Below are positions 1 to 9,312 of a stretch of 64,000 bases of DNA, piece after piece. Every line of letters begins with the position of its first letter. The first letter of the stretch is position 1. Source of the stretch: Opitutia bacterium (lineage in GTDB: Bacteria > Verrucomicrobiota > Verrucomicrobiia > Opitutales > Opitutaceae); assembly GCA_016187945.1 (NCBI GenBank), contig JACPIT010000009.1:124001-188000 (forward strand), in the 5' to 3' direction. The notes beneath the pieces are model-generated. The model saw only the letters and a list, made by a program, of their open reading frames with translations. It was not told the origin of the DNA and ran no database searches. The position numbers were made by a program, and so were the translations under genes.

Positions 1-1722
1 GGCTTCCTTCACGTTGGCGCCGGCGTCGTCGAACATCGCGCGGACCTTGCACCAGTGCGGACCGCACACGAGCGCGTCGCCGACGCGGAGCGTGCCGCGT
101 TGGACGATGACGGTCGCGAGCGGGCCGCGCCCGACTTCGACCTCGGACTCGATGACCACACCGCTGGCCTCGGCCTTCGGGTTGGCCTTCAAGTCGAGGA
201 CTTCGGCGTTGAGGATAATGTAGTCGAGCAGCTCGGTGACGCCCTGGCCTTTGATCGCGGCGACCGGCACGGTGATCGTGTCACCGCCCCAGTCTTCGGG
301 CGCGATGTTGCGCTCCTGCATCTGGCCCTTCACGCGGTCGAGGTTGGCGCCCTTCACGTCCATCTTGTTGACGGCGACCATGAGGGAAACCTTGGCGTTC
401 TGCGCGTGCTTCAGCGCCTCGTCGGTCTGCGGCATGAAGCCGTCGTCGGCGGCGACGACGAGCACGGCGATGTCGGTGACGTTCGCGCCACGCTCGCGCA
501 TCGCGGAGAAGGCGGCGTGGCCGGGCGTGTCGAGGAAAGTGATCTTCTTGCCGTTATGCTCGATCTGGTAGGCGCCGATGTGCTGCGTGATGCCGCCGAA
601 TTCGCCGGCGGCGACGTTGGCCTTGCGAATGGCGTCGAGCAGCGAGGTCTTGCCGTGGTCGACGTGGCCCATGATGACGACGACGGGCGGACGGGCGGCG
701 AGATTCTTGATGTCCTCTTCGCGTGCCTTTTCCTCGCGCGACTTTTTCTCCTCTTCCTTTTTAACCGCCGGGCTGACGGGCTGCTGTTCGCCGCGGTGCT
801 TGATGTCGAGGAGGAAGCCGTGCTTCTCGGCGAGCTTGTTGGCCACCGCTTCGTCGATCGATTGGTTCATCGACGCGAAGATGCTCATCTCCATGAGCTC
901 GGAGATCAGCTTGAAGGGCTTCAATCCGAGGGCGACGGCGAAGTCGCGGACGACGATCGGCGGCTTGAGGTGAATGATCTTCACGCCGCCCTCCTCCGTG
1001 ACGGTGACGGACGAGACGGTGGGCGTGGCCGGAGGAGCGGACGGCGCCTTGAAGGTCGGAGGCGGCGGCGTGGCCGGAGCGGGGCGCGCAGCGAGAGCCG
1101 GCGGGGGCGGCGGCTGGGTCGGAGCCTTCGACATCGGAGGCGGCGGCAGAGTCGGCGCGGCTTTCGCGATCGGAGCGGGAGCGACCGGCGCGGGTTTCGG
1201 CGCGAAGACCGGGGCGGGCGCGGCGGCCGGAGCGGCAGTGAACGCGCGCGGTGCGGCCGGCGGCGGCGGTGCGGCTTTGAAAACGGGCGGAGCGACGACG
1301 GGCGGCGGCGTTTTCGGAGCCGGAGCAGCCGGAGCGACGATGGCCGGCGCGGGCGGCGGCGCGACCGGAGCGGGCGCGGCGGCCGCAGCGGCAGCGGCCT
1401 TCGCGGCGGCGGCGGCTTTGGCGGCCTCTTCCTTTTCGCGCACGACGTCTTCCTTCGATTTCACGAAGACGCCGGCGGGCAGCTTGACTTGCGACACGAC
1501 CTCGGGCGCCGCCGGCGCGGGCTCGGCCGGAGCGGGCGCGGGCTCGGTCTCGATGATCTTGGCGCCCCAATGCTTCTCGATCTCGTCGTAGTAGATTTTG
1601 CTGACGGTGCTCGACACCGACTTGGTGTCAGACGAGACGTAGCCCTGCTCCTTGAGCCAGGAGAGCATCTCCTTTGGCTCAACTTTGTATTGCTTGGCGA
1701 TCTCGTGAATGCGGGCGCTCAT
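1..1722 (-). CDS. infB: Translation initiation factor IF-2, C-terminal part beyond the window
   Basis: GTPase that places initiator tRNA on the 30S subunit and promotes subunit joining. The 574 codons present start with an IF2N-type helical domain (residues about 1-50), then a long Ala/Pro-rich linker (about 65-260), a second IF2N-like segment (about 265-320) and the G domain. G1 is GHVDHGKT at residues 352-359, followed by DTPGH (G3) and NKMD (G4), all intact; the frame runs off the window in domain II. The start chosen ([14 protein letters not shown]) matches IF-2 N-termini. It lies 45 nt after the nusA stop on the same strand, the classic nusA-infB operon. The Pro/Ala linker is unusually long and low in complexity but typical of high-GC IF-2. 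Confidence 0.97.
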   Translation of the reverse strand, partial: MSARIHEIAKQYKVEPKEMLSWLKEQGYVSSDTKSVSSTVSKIYYDEIEKHWGAKIIETEPAPAPAEPAPAAPEVVSQVKLPAGVFVKSKEDVVREKEEAAKAAAAAKAAAAAAAAPAPVAPPPAPAIVAPAAPAPKTPPPVVAPPVFKAAPPPPAAPRAFTAAPAAAPAPVFAPKPAPVAPAPIAKAAPTLPPPPMSKAPTQPPPPPALAARPAPATPPPPTFKAPSAPPATPTVSSVTVTEEGGVKIIHLKPPIVVRDFAVALGLKPFKLISELMEMSIFASMNQSIDEAVANKLAEKHGFLLDIKHRGEQQPVSPAVKKEEEKKSREEKAREEDIKNLAARPPVVVIMGHVDHGKTSLLDAIRKANVAAGEFGGITQHIGAYQIEHNGKKITFLDTPGHAAFSAMRERGANVTDIAVLVVAADDGFMPQTDEALKHAQNAKVSLMVAVNKMDVKGANLDRVKGQMQERNIAPEDWGGDTITVPVAAIKGQGVTELLDYIILNAEVLDLKANPKAEASGVVIESEVEVGRGPLATVIVQRGTLRVGDALVCGPHWCKVRAMFDDAGANVKEA

Positions 1723-1767
1723 TAAGTCGGTGTCTTGGTAAGTAGAGTTGCGTGCGTGGTCGAAAAA

Positions 1768-3000
1768 TCAGGCTTGGGCTCCGGAAACCTTGGCGATGAC
1801 GCCGTGCGCTTCCTCTTCGGTGAAACCCATGTCGACGAGGTCGTTCGCCTCGACGCCCTCGAAGGCGGCCGGCGAATTGATGCCGTTGGCGACGAGGCGC
1901 TCGGCGATGGCTGCGTCGAAGCCGAAGGCGCCCACCAGCGCGCTGATGGCTTGGGCGCGCGGGTCGGAGGTGGTGGCTTTCCACTCTTCGATGTCGAGGC
2001 GCCAGCCGACGAGGCGCGAGGTGAGGCGCGCGTTCTGGCCCTTGCGGCCGATGGCGACGGCGAGATCCTCGTTCGCGACGCGCACGAGCATGCGCTTGTT
2101 CTTTTCGTCGAGGACGATCTCGCGCGGCACGGCCGGCTTGAGCGCCTCGAAGAGCATTTCCTTCGGATCGGCGTGATACGGGATGATGTCGATCTTCTCG
2201 CCGCCGAGTTCGCGAACGATGCTCTTCACGCGAGCGCCGCGCGCGCCGACGCAGGCGCCGACGGGATCGACTTTCGGGTCGGTGCTCGTGACGGCGATCT
2301 TGGTGCGGTAACCCGGCTCGCGAGCGAACGCTTCGATCTTCACGGTGCCGTCGGCGATCTCGGTGACCTCGAGCTCGAACAGGCGGCGGACGAATTTCGG
2401 CGTCGCGCGGCTGAGGATGACCTCCGGGCCGCGGCTGGAATTCTCGATCTCGAGCAGGAAGCAGCGGATGCGCTCGCCCGGCGCGTATTCTTCGCCGGGG
2501 ACTTGCTCCTTGCCCGGCATGACGGCCTCCGCCTTGCCGAGATCGATGAAGAGGTCGTTGCGCTCGCGCCGGCGCACGGTGCCGCTGACGATGTCGCCCA
2601 CGGAGTCCTTGAAATCGTCGTAGATGCGCTCCTTCTCGAATTGGCGGAGGCGCTGCATGATCGCCTGGCGCGCCGTCTGCGCGGCAATGCGGCCGAGGTA
2701 AGCGGGATCGATTTCCTTTTCGATGGAATCGCCGACGATCGCACCGGCCTTGAACACCTGCGCCTTCTCCACGTGAATCTGAGTCTTCGGGTCCGAAACC
2801 GAGTCCACCACCTTCATCACCGCCCAAGCCTTGAGCTGTCCGTTCTTCGGGCTGATCTCGATCTTCAAATCCTGGCCCGAATTCACGCCCTTGAGCGCCG
2901 CCGTTTTGATGGCGTTGACAATGGCGGAGATCATGTCGGCACGCGGGATGCCTTTCTCCTTCTCCATGTATTCGAGGACGGACAGAATTTCGCTACTCAT
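1768..3000 (-). CDS. nusA: Transcription termination/antitermination factor NusA
   Basis: NusA binds RNA polymerase and modulates pausing, intrinsic termination and antitermination. The 410-residue product shows the N-terminal polymerase-binding domain (about 1-125), an S1 RNA-binding domain (about 130-200, around [18 protein letters not shown]) and tandem KH domains (about 205-345) including [15 protein letters not shown] and [15 protein letters not shown] single helix-hairpin-helix-like segment follows to the end (from about 350, [18 protein letters not shown]). It is shorter than E. coli NusA because only one C-terminal repeat is present. The start is the ATG at 3000, preceded on the coding strand by C/A-rich sequence without a Shine-Dalgarno. 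No rimP is visible upstream, unlike many nus operons. An intrinsic terminator lies 20 nt before the start. Confidence 0.96.
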   Translation of the reverse strand: MSSEILSVLEYMEKEKGIPRADMISAIVNAIKTAALKGVNSGQDLKIEISPKNGQLKAWAVMKVVDSVSDPKTQIHVEKAQVFKAGAIVGDSIEKEIDPAYLGRIAAQTARQAIMQRLRQFEKERIYDDFKDSVGDIVSGTVRRRERNDLFIDLGKAEAVMPGKEQVPGEEYAPGERIRCFLLEIENSSRGPEVILSRATPKFVRRLFELEVTEIADGTVKIEAFAREPGYRTKIAVTSTDPKVDPVGACVGARGARVKSIVRELGGEKIDIIPYHADPKEMLFEALKPAVPREIVLDEKNKRMLVRVANEDLAVAIGRKGQNARLTSRLVGWRLDIEEWKATTSDPRAQAISALVGAFGFDAAIAERLVANGINSPAAFEGVEANDLVDMGFTEEEAHGVIAKVSGAQA

Positions 3001-3019
3001 GATGGACTGTGTGTGTGGG

Positions 3020-3048
3020 AAAAAAAAGGCGGGACCCGAAGGCCCGCC
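3020..3048 (-). terminator. Strong intrinsic terminator in the nusA leader
   Basis: On the minus strand the segment forms a GC-rich stem: GGCGGGCC at 3048-3041 pairs with GG and CCCGCC at 3036-3028, with one bulged T at 3034. It is closed by a C(UUCG)G tetraloop and followed by eight consecutive T at 3027-3020. It ends only 20 nt before the nusA ATG and 93 nt after the DUF2851 stop. It may terminate the DUF2851 transcript, act as an attenuator inside the nusA leader, or both; there is no room for a promoter between it and nusA. Confidence 0.85.
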
Positions 3049-3140
3049 CACTTGTGGAAAGTGAACTTGAGTGAGCGCGCAAGGTAGCCGTCGGAGCTGC
3101 GCGTTGTCAAGCGCGCCGCCCCACGCGAACTGACAGGCAC

Positions 3141-4361
3141 TTACGCGCGGAATTCGCGTTCGATGAGCCACGCCAGCAAGCCCTGCCCGACACCGTGGCA
3201 AAGCGGGTGATCGCGCGAACCGGTGACCGCCAGTTTCCTCAGGCCGCGCCGGACAGAATCGGGAAGGTCGCCGGCAAACCAGTGGAACCAGAAAACCTCC
3301 AGCCCCGGCCGGGCCTGCGCCGCGGCGAGCACGGGCAAAAAGCCGTCGCAAACCAGCGTGTCGAACCGCGGCCCGCCGATCGCGTCGGCCAACACCTCGC
3401 GACCGAGCCGCTCGCGCAGCCGCCGAAACTCGCCCGCCCGCCGCGCGTGAGCGGTCGTGACGTCCGGCAGGAACGCCAGCGTCGGCAGCGCCGCGCCCCA
3501 CTCCGCCAAACGTTGCGACCAATCCGGTGCGCGCGCGATCCATTGCGCGTATTGCGCGAGACGCGTGCGCGGATGGTTGGCAGGACGCACACCGTGGTTC
3601 TGCCAACCCTGCACGGTCGCGAGCGCAACGTCCGCGACGCCCGTCGCGCCGCCGTCCCGCCACGCCGCGAGCGGCCAGCGCTCGGCGGTCGCGAGCATCG
3701 GCACGCGGTTGTGGCGATAGCCGAGAATTTCCAGCGCGGTGTGGTGCGCCGCGCCCTCGAAACCGAGTCGCGCCACGCGCAACCGCGCACTCGCCACCTT
3801 CGCCTGCCAGCGCTTCTCCGCGAGCGAGCGCAAGCGATCGCGCAACGTCTCGAGCGGCAGGTTGGCCAGTTCCTCGAGCCGTCGCCACTCATCGCGCGCC
3901 GTGAGCGCCTCGAGGGCATCGTCCGCCGCGTATTCCTCGAGATCGCGGTGCAACAGCGGCAGCAGCACCAGCGCGGGGATCTCCGTGCCATCGCCACGCC
4001 GCTGCGGCCGCGCTCCGGCCGCCGGCGGGAACAACAACACATGCAGCACGACCTCCGCGTAGGCGGAATTTCCCGCGTGTCCGTGCGACGTCCAATCCGG
4101 TGCGTGGAAATGCACTTCGATGTCGCCGCTCACGTCGCGGCCGTCGACGCGGAGCTGCGCGTGCTTGAAATCGGGTCCGCCGAGAAGATTCCAGCGACCG
4201 GGCGAAACGATCTCGAGCGTGCGTCCGTCGAGGAGCGTCGCCGCGCGCGCGGCGAAATCCTGCTGGAGCCAGATTTTCTGCACGACGCGTTCGTGCATCG
4301 TGAACGGCCCGTAGAGCCCCTGCATCTCTGCGACTGCGAGTTCGGATTCGAGTTTGGCCAT
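3141..4361 (-). CDS. DUF2851 family protein
   Basis: A soluble 406-residue protein resembling the DUF2851 family known mainly from Bacteroidota and Verrucomicrobiota; biochemical function unknown. Visible hallmarks are an N-terminal block with [17 protein letters not shown] and [12 protein letters not shown] (about residues 55-90) and a C-terminal block with [16 protein letters not shown]. The conserved D, E, H and K residues in the first block resemble a nuclease-like centre, but that is inference. The start is taken at MAKLESEL (4361); an internal ATG at 4325 (MQGLYGPF) is an alternative and neither has a clear Shine-Dalgarno. It is divergent from tRNA-Ser. A hairpin with eight T lies downstream, before nusA. 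Confidence 0.8.
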   Translation of the reverse strand: MAKLESELAVAEMQGLYGPFTMHERVVQKIWLQQDFAARAATLLDGRTLEIVSPGRWNLLGGPDFKHAQLRVDGRDVSGDIEVHFHAPDWTSHGHAGNSAYAEVVLHVLLFPPAAGARPQRRGDGTEIPALVLLPLLHRDLEEYAADDALEALTARDEWRRLEELANLPLETLRDRLRSLAEKRWQAKVASARLRVARLGFEGAAHHTALEILGYRHNRVPMLATAERWPLAAWRDGGATGVADVALATVQGWQNHGVRPANHPRTRLAQYAQWIARAPDWSQRLAEWGAALPTLAFLPDVTTAHARRAGEFRRLRERLGREVLADAIGGPRFDTLVCDGFLPVLAAAQARPGLEVFWFHWFAGDLPDSVRRGLRKLAVTGSRDHPLCHGVGQGLLAWLIEREFRA

Positions 4362-4450
4362 GGCGCGGTTGCCGCCGCGTGGCCCCGCGCGCGAGTTGCG
4401 GGCTGGACACTGCGCAAAATCCGCCAACGCTGCCAGCGATTTCTCGTCCC

Positions 4451-4538
4451 GGAAGGGTGGCAGAGTGGTCTATTGCGGCGGTCTTGAAAACCGCTGAGGC
4501 GCAAGCCTCCGGGGGTTCGAATCCCTCCCCTTCCGCCA
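4451..4538 (+). tRNA. tRNA-Ser(TGA), CCA encoded
   Basis: Class II tRNA of 88 nt including CCA (4536-4538). The acceptor stem GGAAGGG (4451-4457) pairs with CCCTTCC (4528-4534). The anticodon arm GCGGT/ACCGC (4478-4482/4490-4494) encloses a CTTGAAA loop with anticodon TGA at 4485-4487. A long variable arm (GAGGC...GCCTC) and a T-loop TTCGAAT follow, all diagnostic of serine tRNA. The gmd start codon comes 9 nt after the CCA with no terminator between. Confidence 0.97.
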
Positions 4539-4546
4539 GCCTCCGC

Positions 4547-5548
4547 ATGTCCGCCCCCGTCGCCTTCATCACTGGCATCACCGGCCAGGATGGTTCCTAC
4601 CTCACCGAATTGCTGCTCGCGCGCGGCTACGTCGTCCACGGCCTCGTGCGGCGCGCGAGCCTCTTCAACCGCTCACGTATCGAACACCTGCGGCACGATC
4701 CTGCCATCGGCGGCCGCACGCTGCTCCTCCACTACGGCGACCTGAACGACACCACCTCGCTGCGGCGGCTCTTCCGCCAAATCCGGCCGACCGAAGTCTA
4801 CCACCTCGCCGGCCAGAGCCACGTCGGACTCAGCTTCGAGATTCCCGAGGCGACCTGCAACGAAGTCGCCAACGCCACACTCGGCCTGCTCGAAAGCCTC
4901 CGCGATCAGGAGCAACCGGTGAAACTCTATCACGCCTCGAGTTCGGAAATTTTCGGCGCGCCCGCGGCTGCGCCGCAAAACGAAGACACCGCGCTGCGCC
5001 CGACGAGTCCTTACGGTTGCGCAAAGGCCTTCGCCACGAATCTCTGCCGCGTCTACCGCGACGCCTACGGGCTGTTCGTGTGCAACGGCATCGCGTTCAA
5101 CCACGAATCGCCGCGGCGCGGGGAGAATTTCGTCACGCGCAAAATCTCCCTCGCCGCCGCGCGCATCGCCCGCGGCCGGCAAAGCGAGTTGCCGCTCGGC
5201 CACCTCGACGCCGCGCGCGACTGGGGCTACGCGCCCGAATACGTCGACGGCATGTGGCGCGCGCTCCAGCAGGAACGCGCCGGCGACTACGTGTTCGCCA
5301 CCGGCGAGAGCCGCACACTCGGCGAGTTTCTCGACGCCGCCTTCGGCGCGGTCGGGCGCGATTGGCGCGCGCACGTGAAGTTCGAATCGCGCTTCGTTCG
5401 CCCGGCCGAGCCGGTTCGCCTCGTCGGCGATGCGACTCGCGCCCGCGAAAAACTCGGTTGGTCGGCACAAACGAAAATGTCCGCCCTCGCGCGCCTCATG
5501 GTCGAAGCCGACCTCGCCGCACTCGACGCATCGCCGGAGCGCCGATGA
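4547..5548 (+). CDS. gmd: GDP-mannose 4,6-dehydratase
   Basis: Converts GDP-D-mannose to GDP-4-dehydro-6-deoxy-D-mannose, the entry step to GDP-fucose, GDP-rhamnose and GDP-perosamine for surface polysaccharide. The 333-residue SDR-type protein opens with FITGITGQDGSYLTELLL, the Gmd Rossmann motif. It then shows LHYGDLNDTTSLRR, the catalytic region around SSSEIFG, and YGCAKAFATNLCRVYR carrying the Tyr and Lys. FNHESPRRGENFVTRKI is the Gmd signature substrate segment. The ATG at 4547 gives the canonical N-terminus; upstream in-frame codons fall inside the tRNA. A WcaF-type acetyltransferase follows 45 nt downstream, suggesting a small polysaccharide operon, but no GDP-fucose synthase is in the window. 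Confidence 0.93.
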   Translation: MSAPVAFITGITGQDGSYLTELLLARGYVVHGLVRRASLFNRSRIEHLRHDPAIGGRTLLLHYGDLNDTTSLRRLFRQIRPTEVYHLAGQSHVGLSFEIPEATCNEVANATLGLLESLRDQEQPVKLYHASSSEIFGAPAAAPQNEDTALRPTSPYGCAKAFATNLCRVYRDAYGLFVCNGIAFNHESPRRGENFVTRKISLAAARIARGRQSELPLGHLDAARDWGYAPEYVDGMWRALQQERAGDYVFATGESRTLGEFLDAAFGAVGRDWRAHVKFESRFVRPAEPVRLVGDATRAREKLGWSAQTKMSALARLMVEADLAALDASPERR

Positions 5549-5593
5549 AGACTCGACGCGCGCGCACGAACCGATGACCATTCGCTCCGCGCC

Positions 5594-6130
5594 ATGAGCA
5601 AGCAGCCTCTCGTCCGCCGTCAACTCCCGGGTCGCAGCACGCCGTGGAGTTTTTCGCAGCGGCTCGCGGCGGGCGCGTTCGATCTCGCATGGGCGCTCTT
5701 GTGCGGCTGGACGCCGAAGCCGCTCAATCCGTGGCGGCTGTTCGTGCTGCGCGTCTTCGGCGCGAAGATCGTCGGCACGCCCTTCGTCCACCAACGCGCG
5801 CGCATCGCGCTGCCGTGGAACGTCGAGCTGCACGACCGCGCGTGCGTCGGCGATCGCACCAATCTTTACGCGCTGGACCGCATCACGCTCGGAGCCGGTG
5901 CGCTGGTCGCACAAGAAGCCTATCTCTGCACCGGCACGCACGACGTCGCGGACACCGAGTGGCCGCTGATGACGGCGCCGATCGTTGTGGGGGAGCGGGC
6001 GTTCGTGGGCGCGCGAGCGTTCGTGTTGCCGGGCGTGACAATCGGCACGAACGCTGTCGTCGGTGCGATGAGCGTCGTGACCAGCGACGTGGCCGCGGCC
6101 GCTTCTGTGCGCGGCAATCCTGCGCGCTGA
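5594..6130 (+). CDS. WcaF-type hexapeptide-repeat acetyltransferase
   Basis: A 178-residue left-handed beta-helix acyltransferase resembling colanic-acid WcaF and related sugar O-acetyltransferases. The N-terminal region has the typical basic start with a short hydrophobic stretch (about 20-60: WSFSQRLAAGAFDLAWALL). Hexapeptide repeats run from about residue 70 to 170, such as VVGERAFVGARAFVLPGVTI. The motif CTGTHDVADTEWPL, with the catalytic-type His, and the terminal SVRGNPAR are typical of the family. It is on the same strand 45 nt after gmd, so it probably acetylates a saccharide in the same surface-polymer pathway. The exact sugar cannot be told from the sequence. Confidence 0.82.
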   Translation: MSKQPLVRRQLPGRSTPWSFSQRLAAGAFDLAWALLCGWTPKPLNPWRLFVLRVFGAKIVGTPFVHQRARIALPWNVELHDRACVGDRTNLYALDRITLGAGALVAQEAYLCTGTHDVADTEWPLMTAPIVVGERAFVGARAFVLPGVTIGTNAVVGAMSVVTSDVAAAASVRGNPAR

Positions 6131-6145
6131 CCGAAACGCACGCGC

Positions 6146-6177
6146 GAAAATAAAAACGCCAGCCGCACGGCTGGCGT
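6146..6177 (-). terminator. Intrinsic terminator for the YugP-type protease gene
   Basis: A perfect 9-bp stem ACGCCAGCC/GGCTGGCGT (6156-6164 and 6169-6177) with a 4-nt loop. On the minus strand it is followed by TTTTTATTTT (6155-6146). It lies 28 nt beyond the protease stop codon. The acetyltransferase gene on the other strand also ends close by, so the hairpin separates two converging units. Confidence 0.85.
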
Positions 6178-6204
6178 GAGACGTGGCGATGCGGCGTGCA
6201 GTGC

Positions 6205-6909
6205 TCAGTCGTCGCGCCGGCCGCCCGTGAGCATCAGCAACAGATAAAGCAGATTGCCGACCGTCGCCACGAAAGCCGCGACGTAGGTCAGAGCCGCAGC
6301 GTCGAGCGTCTCGTTGACGCCGTCCATCTCGTCGCGGCCGACGATACCGAGGTTGACCAGTTGCGCCTTGGCCCGGCGGGTGGCGTCGAACTCGACGGGC
6401 AGCGTGACGAGTTGGAAGAGCGCGATCACCACCAGCGCCGCGATGCCGAGTTTGAGCATCAGGATGCCGATGAATTTCGAGCCGATGAGCGCCGCGATCA
6501 GGATGCCGAAACTCAGCACGCCCCAAGCGATCGGCGAGGCGATCTGCATCGCCGGGACGAGCGCCTGGCGGAATTTCATCATCGAATAGCCGGCTTTGTG
6601 CTGGATCGCGTGCCCCGCTTCGTGCGCGGAGACGCCGAGCGCGGCTAGGCTCGTGCCGTCGTAGTTGTGCTCGGAGAGCGCGAGCTTCCGGTGAAACGGA
6701 TCGTAGTGGTCCGTGAGCTGGCCCTCGACGCGCACGATCTGCACGTCGTAGATGCCGGCGCTTTCCATCACGGCCGCCGCGGCCTCGCGGCCGGAGATGC
6801 GACCGCGCGACGGGATTTGCACGTTCTTGTTGTAGGCGCTCGACACGCGCATCTGCGCGTAGAGACCGAACAGGAGCGGGACGAGAATGAGGACGATCCA
6901 GAGGAGCAT
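6205..6909 (-). CDS. YugP-type zinc-dependent membrane metallopeptidase
   Basis: A 234-residue integral membrane protein of the neutral zinc metallopeptidase family typified by B. subtilis YugP; physiological substrate unknown. An N-terminal membrane segment (residues 2-19) is followed by a cytosolic part with ALSEHNYDGTSLAALGV and the zinc-binding HEAGH motif at 96-100 (HExxH type). Three further membrane spans lie at about 117-140, 147-172 and 208-226. EFDATRRAKAQL, between spans, probably carries the third ligand region. The start ATG is preceded by an 11-nt pure pyrimidine run. It appears monocistronic and ends at a clear terminator. Confidence 0.87.
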   Translation of the reverse strand: MLLWIVLILVPLLFGLYAQMRVSSAYNKNVQIPSRGRISGREAAAAVMESAGIYDVQIVRVEGQLTDHYDPFHRKLALSEHNYDGTSLAALGVSAHEAGHAIQHKAGYSMMKFRQALVPAMQIASPIAWGVLSFGILIAALIGSKFIGILMLKLGIAALVVIALFQLVTLPVEFDATRRAKAQLVNLGIVGRDEMDGVNETLDAAALTYVAAFVATVGNLLYLLLMLTGGRRDD

Positions 6910-7000
6910 GGGAGAAAAGGTTCGCGGCCAAAATCAGCACGCGGACGGATTTTTCCAGCGAAATTCGCGCCGCTGGAAACGGCGCCCGACCCGTGTAATC

Positions 7001-8857
7001 CTACCAGCGGAATGCCGCCGCGACCGCCCACTGGCGCGGCGAAGCGGGCACGGCCGGCACCTCCTGGAAGTCGGAATCCCAGAGGTTGTCGACGATCGCG
7101 GAAAATTCCCACCCGCGCCACGCCGGCGGTAGATAATAGAGGCCCGCGGACGAGAGCAGCGCGTGCCGCCCGCCGGTCGTGCGGAGGACGTTGGGCGTCT
7201 GGACGCGATATTCGTTGTCGCTGCGCAGCTCGAAGCCGCCGCCTAGGCGCCAGCGCACGGCGGCGGTCGCACGGTGTTCGGGGAAGTTCAGCGCGTAGAA
7301 ACTCGCGTCGATCGACGCCGAGCCGTAATCGCTGCGCTTGTGGAGCCAGGCGTAGCCGAGCGTCGCGTCCACCCGTGCGCTGCGGTAGCTCGCAAGCGCC
7401 TCGAGGCCGTCGGTGACCGTGTCGACGGGATTGGCTGTGCGCGCGATCACGCCGGTGCGGAACGTCCAGTCGACGAGTTGGTCGTCCCAGCGACGAAACG
7501 CCGCCGCTTCGAGTTTCCAGCCGCGCCACTCGGTGCTCGCGCCGAGTTCGAGGTTGCGCGCGCGCGAGCGGCCGAGATTCGGGTTTCCGCGGAAAAGCCC
7601 GGCGGCAGCGTTGGAGTTGAGCGCGGTGTAGGACGGGAGCTGCGTCGTTTCGGAATACTCGAGACGCACGCCTTGGCTCGCCGGGTTACTCCACGAAAGA
7701 CCCGCGAGCGGCGACCACGCGCTGCCGTCTCGGTCCGAACGATCGAACGTCGCGCCGGCACGCGAGATGAGCTGGCCGTCGCCGAGCGCCGTGACGATTT
7801 CGGGCACGAGCGTAGCCTTGGAAAGGGTGCGGTCGTGGAAGCGCCCGAAGGTCAGCGCGGTGGACTGGAGGTTGTCGTGCGCGACGTCGAGCGAGTAACG
7901 CACCGCCGCCTCGGCCAACTGGACGCGGCCGGCGAGGTCCACGCCGCGCAGCCACGTCGTGTGCTGAAACGGATTCGAGGCGCCCGGCACGGCCCGGTTG
8001 AATTCGTAGTCGTCCTTGTTGCGGCGGTAGAACGCGGCGGCGGCGAACTTGTTGCCGTGCGCGTCGTGCCACGAGTGGTTCACGACGGCGAGGACGGTCT
8101 GCAGGTTCTCGGTTTCGTTGAAGCCGAACGGCGTGTAGAGATTCGGCCAGCCGAAGAACTTTCGCTGGTAACCGACAAACGCGTCCGTCTGCGCGTTCGC
8201 GGTGCGCCACTGGAGCCGGCCGTTCGCGCGCGAGAAATCGTGATCGCCGAATGGAATCGCGCCGTGCGACTTCGACTGCGCCACCGCGAAGTCGGCTCCG
8301 AGCACGTCGCGTCCGTCGTGGAACGCGCGAGTCGCTGCGCCGTAGAGCGACTCGCGGCGAAATCCGTGCTCGCCCGCCGCCAGGCTCGCGCGGCCGCCCG
8401 TGCGAACCGGGCTCCACGCATATTCCACCGTGCCCGTGCCGGCATTAAAGCTGCCGGCGGCATTATCGAGACCCGTCAGCACTGCCGGAGCACGCAGCAG
8501 CTCGGGCGAAACCGGCAGCTCGAAAAAATAGTGCCCCGTCTGCGGATCGGACAGCGCCGCGGCGCCCACGCGCACACCGGTCGACTCGAACACGCCGCCG
8601 CGAATGCTCACGTCCGCCTGCGCTTCCGCGAAGTTGCGTGCCTGCACGTCGACGCGCGGCTCGTAGCGCAGCGCCGAGACCGGCATCGCGAGCGTGCCCG
8701 CCGGCTCGTCGTTCGCGACACGCGACTCGGTCACGACAAATTCCGGCAGCTTGGTGCCGCGAGAGTCGTCGTCCGCGCGCAGCAGGGCAGCGGACGAGAA
8801 TGCGAGGAGGAGCAGCGCCGAAGCGGCGCGCCGTTGAGGCGTGTTGTTAATTTCCAT
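7001..8857 (-). CDS. TonB-dependent outer-membrane receptor
   Basis: A 618-residue receptor that would import a ligand across the outer membrane using TonB energy. A signal peptide covers about residues 1-28 (cleavage near ALLRADDD). A TonB-box-like LPEFVVTESRV comes at about 37, then a plug domain (about 55-150, with QADVSIRGGVFESTGVRVG). The beta-barrel ends in the outer-membrane signature Phe-Arg-Trp. The plug and short barrel look most like BtuB/cobalamin or small-siderophore receptors, but the substrate is undetermined. The 78-nt leader leaves no space for a cobalamin riboswitch. No transporter or periplasmic binding gene is adjacent, so it is probably served by systems elsewhere. Confidence 0.87.
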   Translation of the reverse strand: MEINNTPQRRAASALLLLAFSSAALLRADDDSRGTKLPEFVVTESRVANDEPAGTLAMPVSALRYEPRVDVQARNFAEAQADVSIRGGVFESTGVRVGAAALSDPQTGHYFFELPVSPELLRAPAVLTGLDNAAGSFNAGTGTVEYAWSPVRTGGRASLAAGEHGFRRESLYGAATRAFHDGRDVLGADFAVAQSKSHGAIPFGDHDFSRANGRLQWRTANAQTDAFVGYQRKFFGWPNLYTPFGFNETENLQTVLAVVNHSWHDAHGNKFAAAAFYRRNKDDYEFNRAVPGASNPFQHTTWLRGVDLAGRVQLAEAAVRYSLDVAHDNLQSTALTFGRFHDRTLSKATLVPEIVTALGDGQLISRAGATFDRSDRDGSAWSPLAGLSWSNPASQGVRLEYSETTQLPSYTALNSNAAAGLFRGNPNLGRSRARNLELGASTEWRGWKLEAAAFRRWDDQLVDWTFRTGVIARTANPVDTVTDGLEALASYRSARVDATLGYAWLHKRSDYGSASIDASFYALNFPEHRATAAVRWRLGGGFELRSDNEYRVQTPNVLRTTGGRHALLSSAGLYYLPPAWRGWEFSAIVDNLWDSDFQEVPAVPASPRQWAVAAAFRW

Positions 8858-8879
8858 GATTCAACTTAACAGATGGGAG

Positions 8880-8911
8880 AAAAAGAAACCGCTGCGGCAT
8901 TCCGCAGCGGT
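8880..8911 (-). terminator. Intrinsic terminator for the ferredoxin gene
   Basis: A perfect 10-bp stem ACCGCTGCGG/CCGCAGCGGT (8888-8897 and 8902-8911) with a 4-nt loop. On the minus strand a T-rich tail TTTCTTTTTC follows. It starts 25 nt after the ferredoxin stop and separates it from the TonB receptor gene. Confidence 0.85.
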
Positions 8912-8935
8912 GAAAGGGCGTCGGAGCGGCGTGGA

Positions 8936-9172
8936 TTATTCTTCGCCGTCGTTGCCGATCGCTTCGACGGGGCAACCTTCGAGGGCTTCCATGCAGAGGG
9001 CGGCTTCTTCGTCGGTGGTCGGCTGTTTGTGCACGAAGGAGTAGCCGCCTTCGTCGTGGCGCGTGAAGAAGCCCGGAGCCGTCTCGCGGCACAAGTCGCA
9101 GTCAATGCACTGCTGATCGACGTAGAACTTACCGGGGACGTTTTCCTTCCACTTCTCTGCTTTGTTAGCCAT
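8936..9172 (-). CDS. Small [4Fe-4S] ferredoxin
   Basis: A soluble 78-residue electron carrier. CIDCDLC supplies the Cys-x2-Cys-x2-Cys cluster ligands. The distal CMEALEGCPVEAIG holds the fourth ligand (Cys-Pro) plus an extra Cys, as in monocluster ferredoxins of Thermotoga or Desulfovibrio type. The C-terminus is strongly acidic. The start MANKAEKW at 9172 was chosen because upstream in-frame codons are poorly conserved-looking and basic. It is monocistronic with its own terminator. The redox partner is not apparent from the neighbours. Confidence 0.88.
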   Translation of the reverse strand: MANKAEKWKENVPGKFYVDQQCIDCDLCRETAPGFFTRHDEGGYSFVHKQPTTDEEAALCMEALEGCPVEAIGNDGEE

Positions 9173-9312
9173 GTCGCGCATACAAGGACGTTGCCCGGTC
9201 ATGTCAAGCGGCGCTACCGCTGTGTGCGGGGGGCACCGCGTCATGCGCCCGGGGCATCGATCCTGTCGGACGTGGGCTTGTATTTGGGAAGGGCTGGCGT
9301 AAGTTGCGGCCG

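Noticed and set aside
4673-6940. A 755-codon minus-strand frame across gmd and the acetyltransferase
   Set aside because: Overlaps two recognisable genes and merges unrelated frames; no conserved content.
8858-8935. Cobalamin riboswitch before the BtuB-like TonB receptor
   Set aside because: The leader is only 78 nt and mostly a ferredoxin terminator, too short for the riboswitch.
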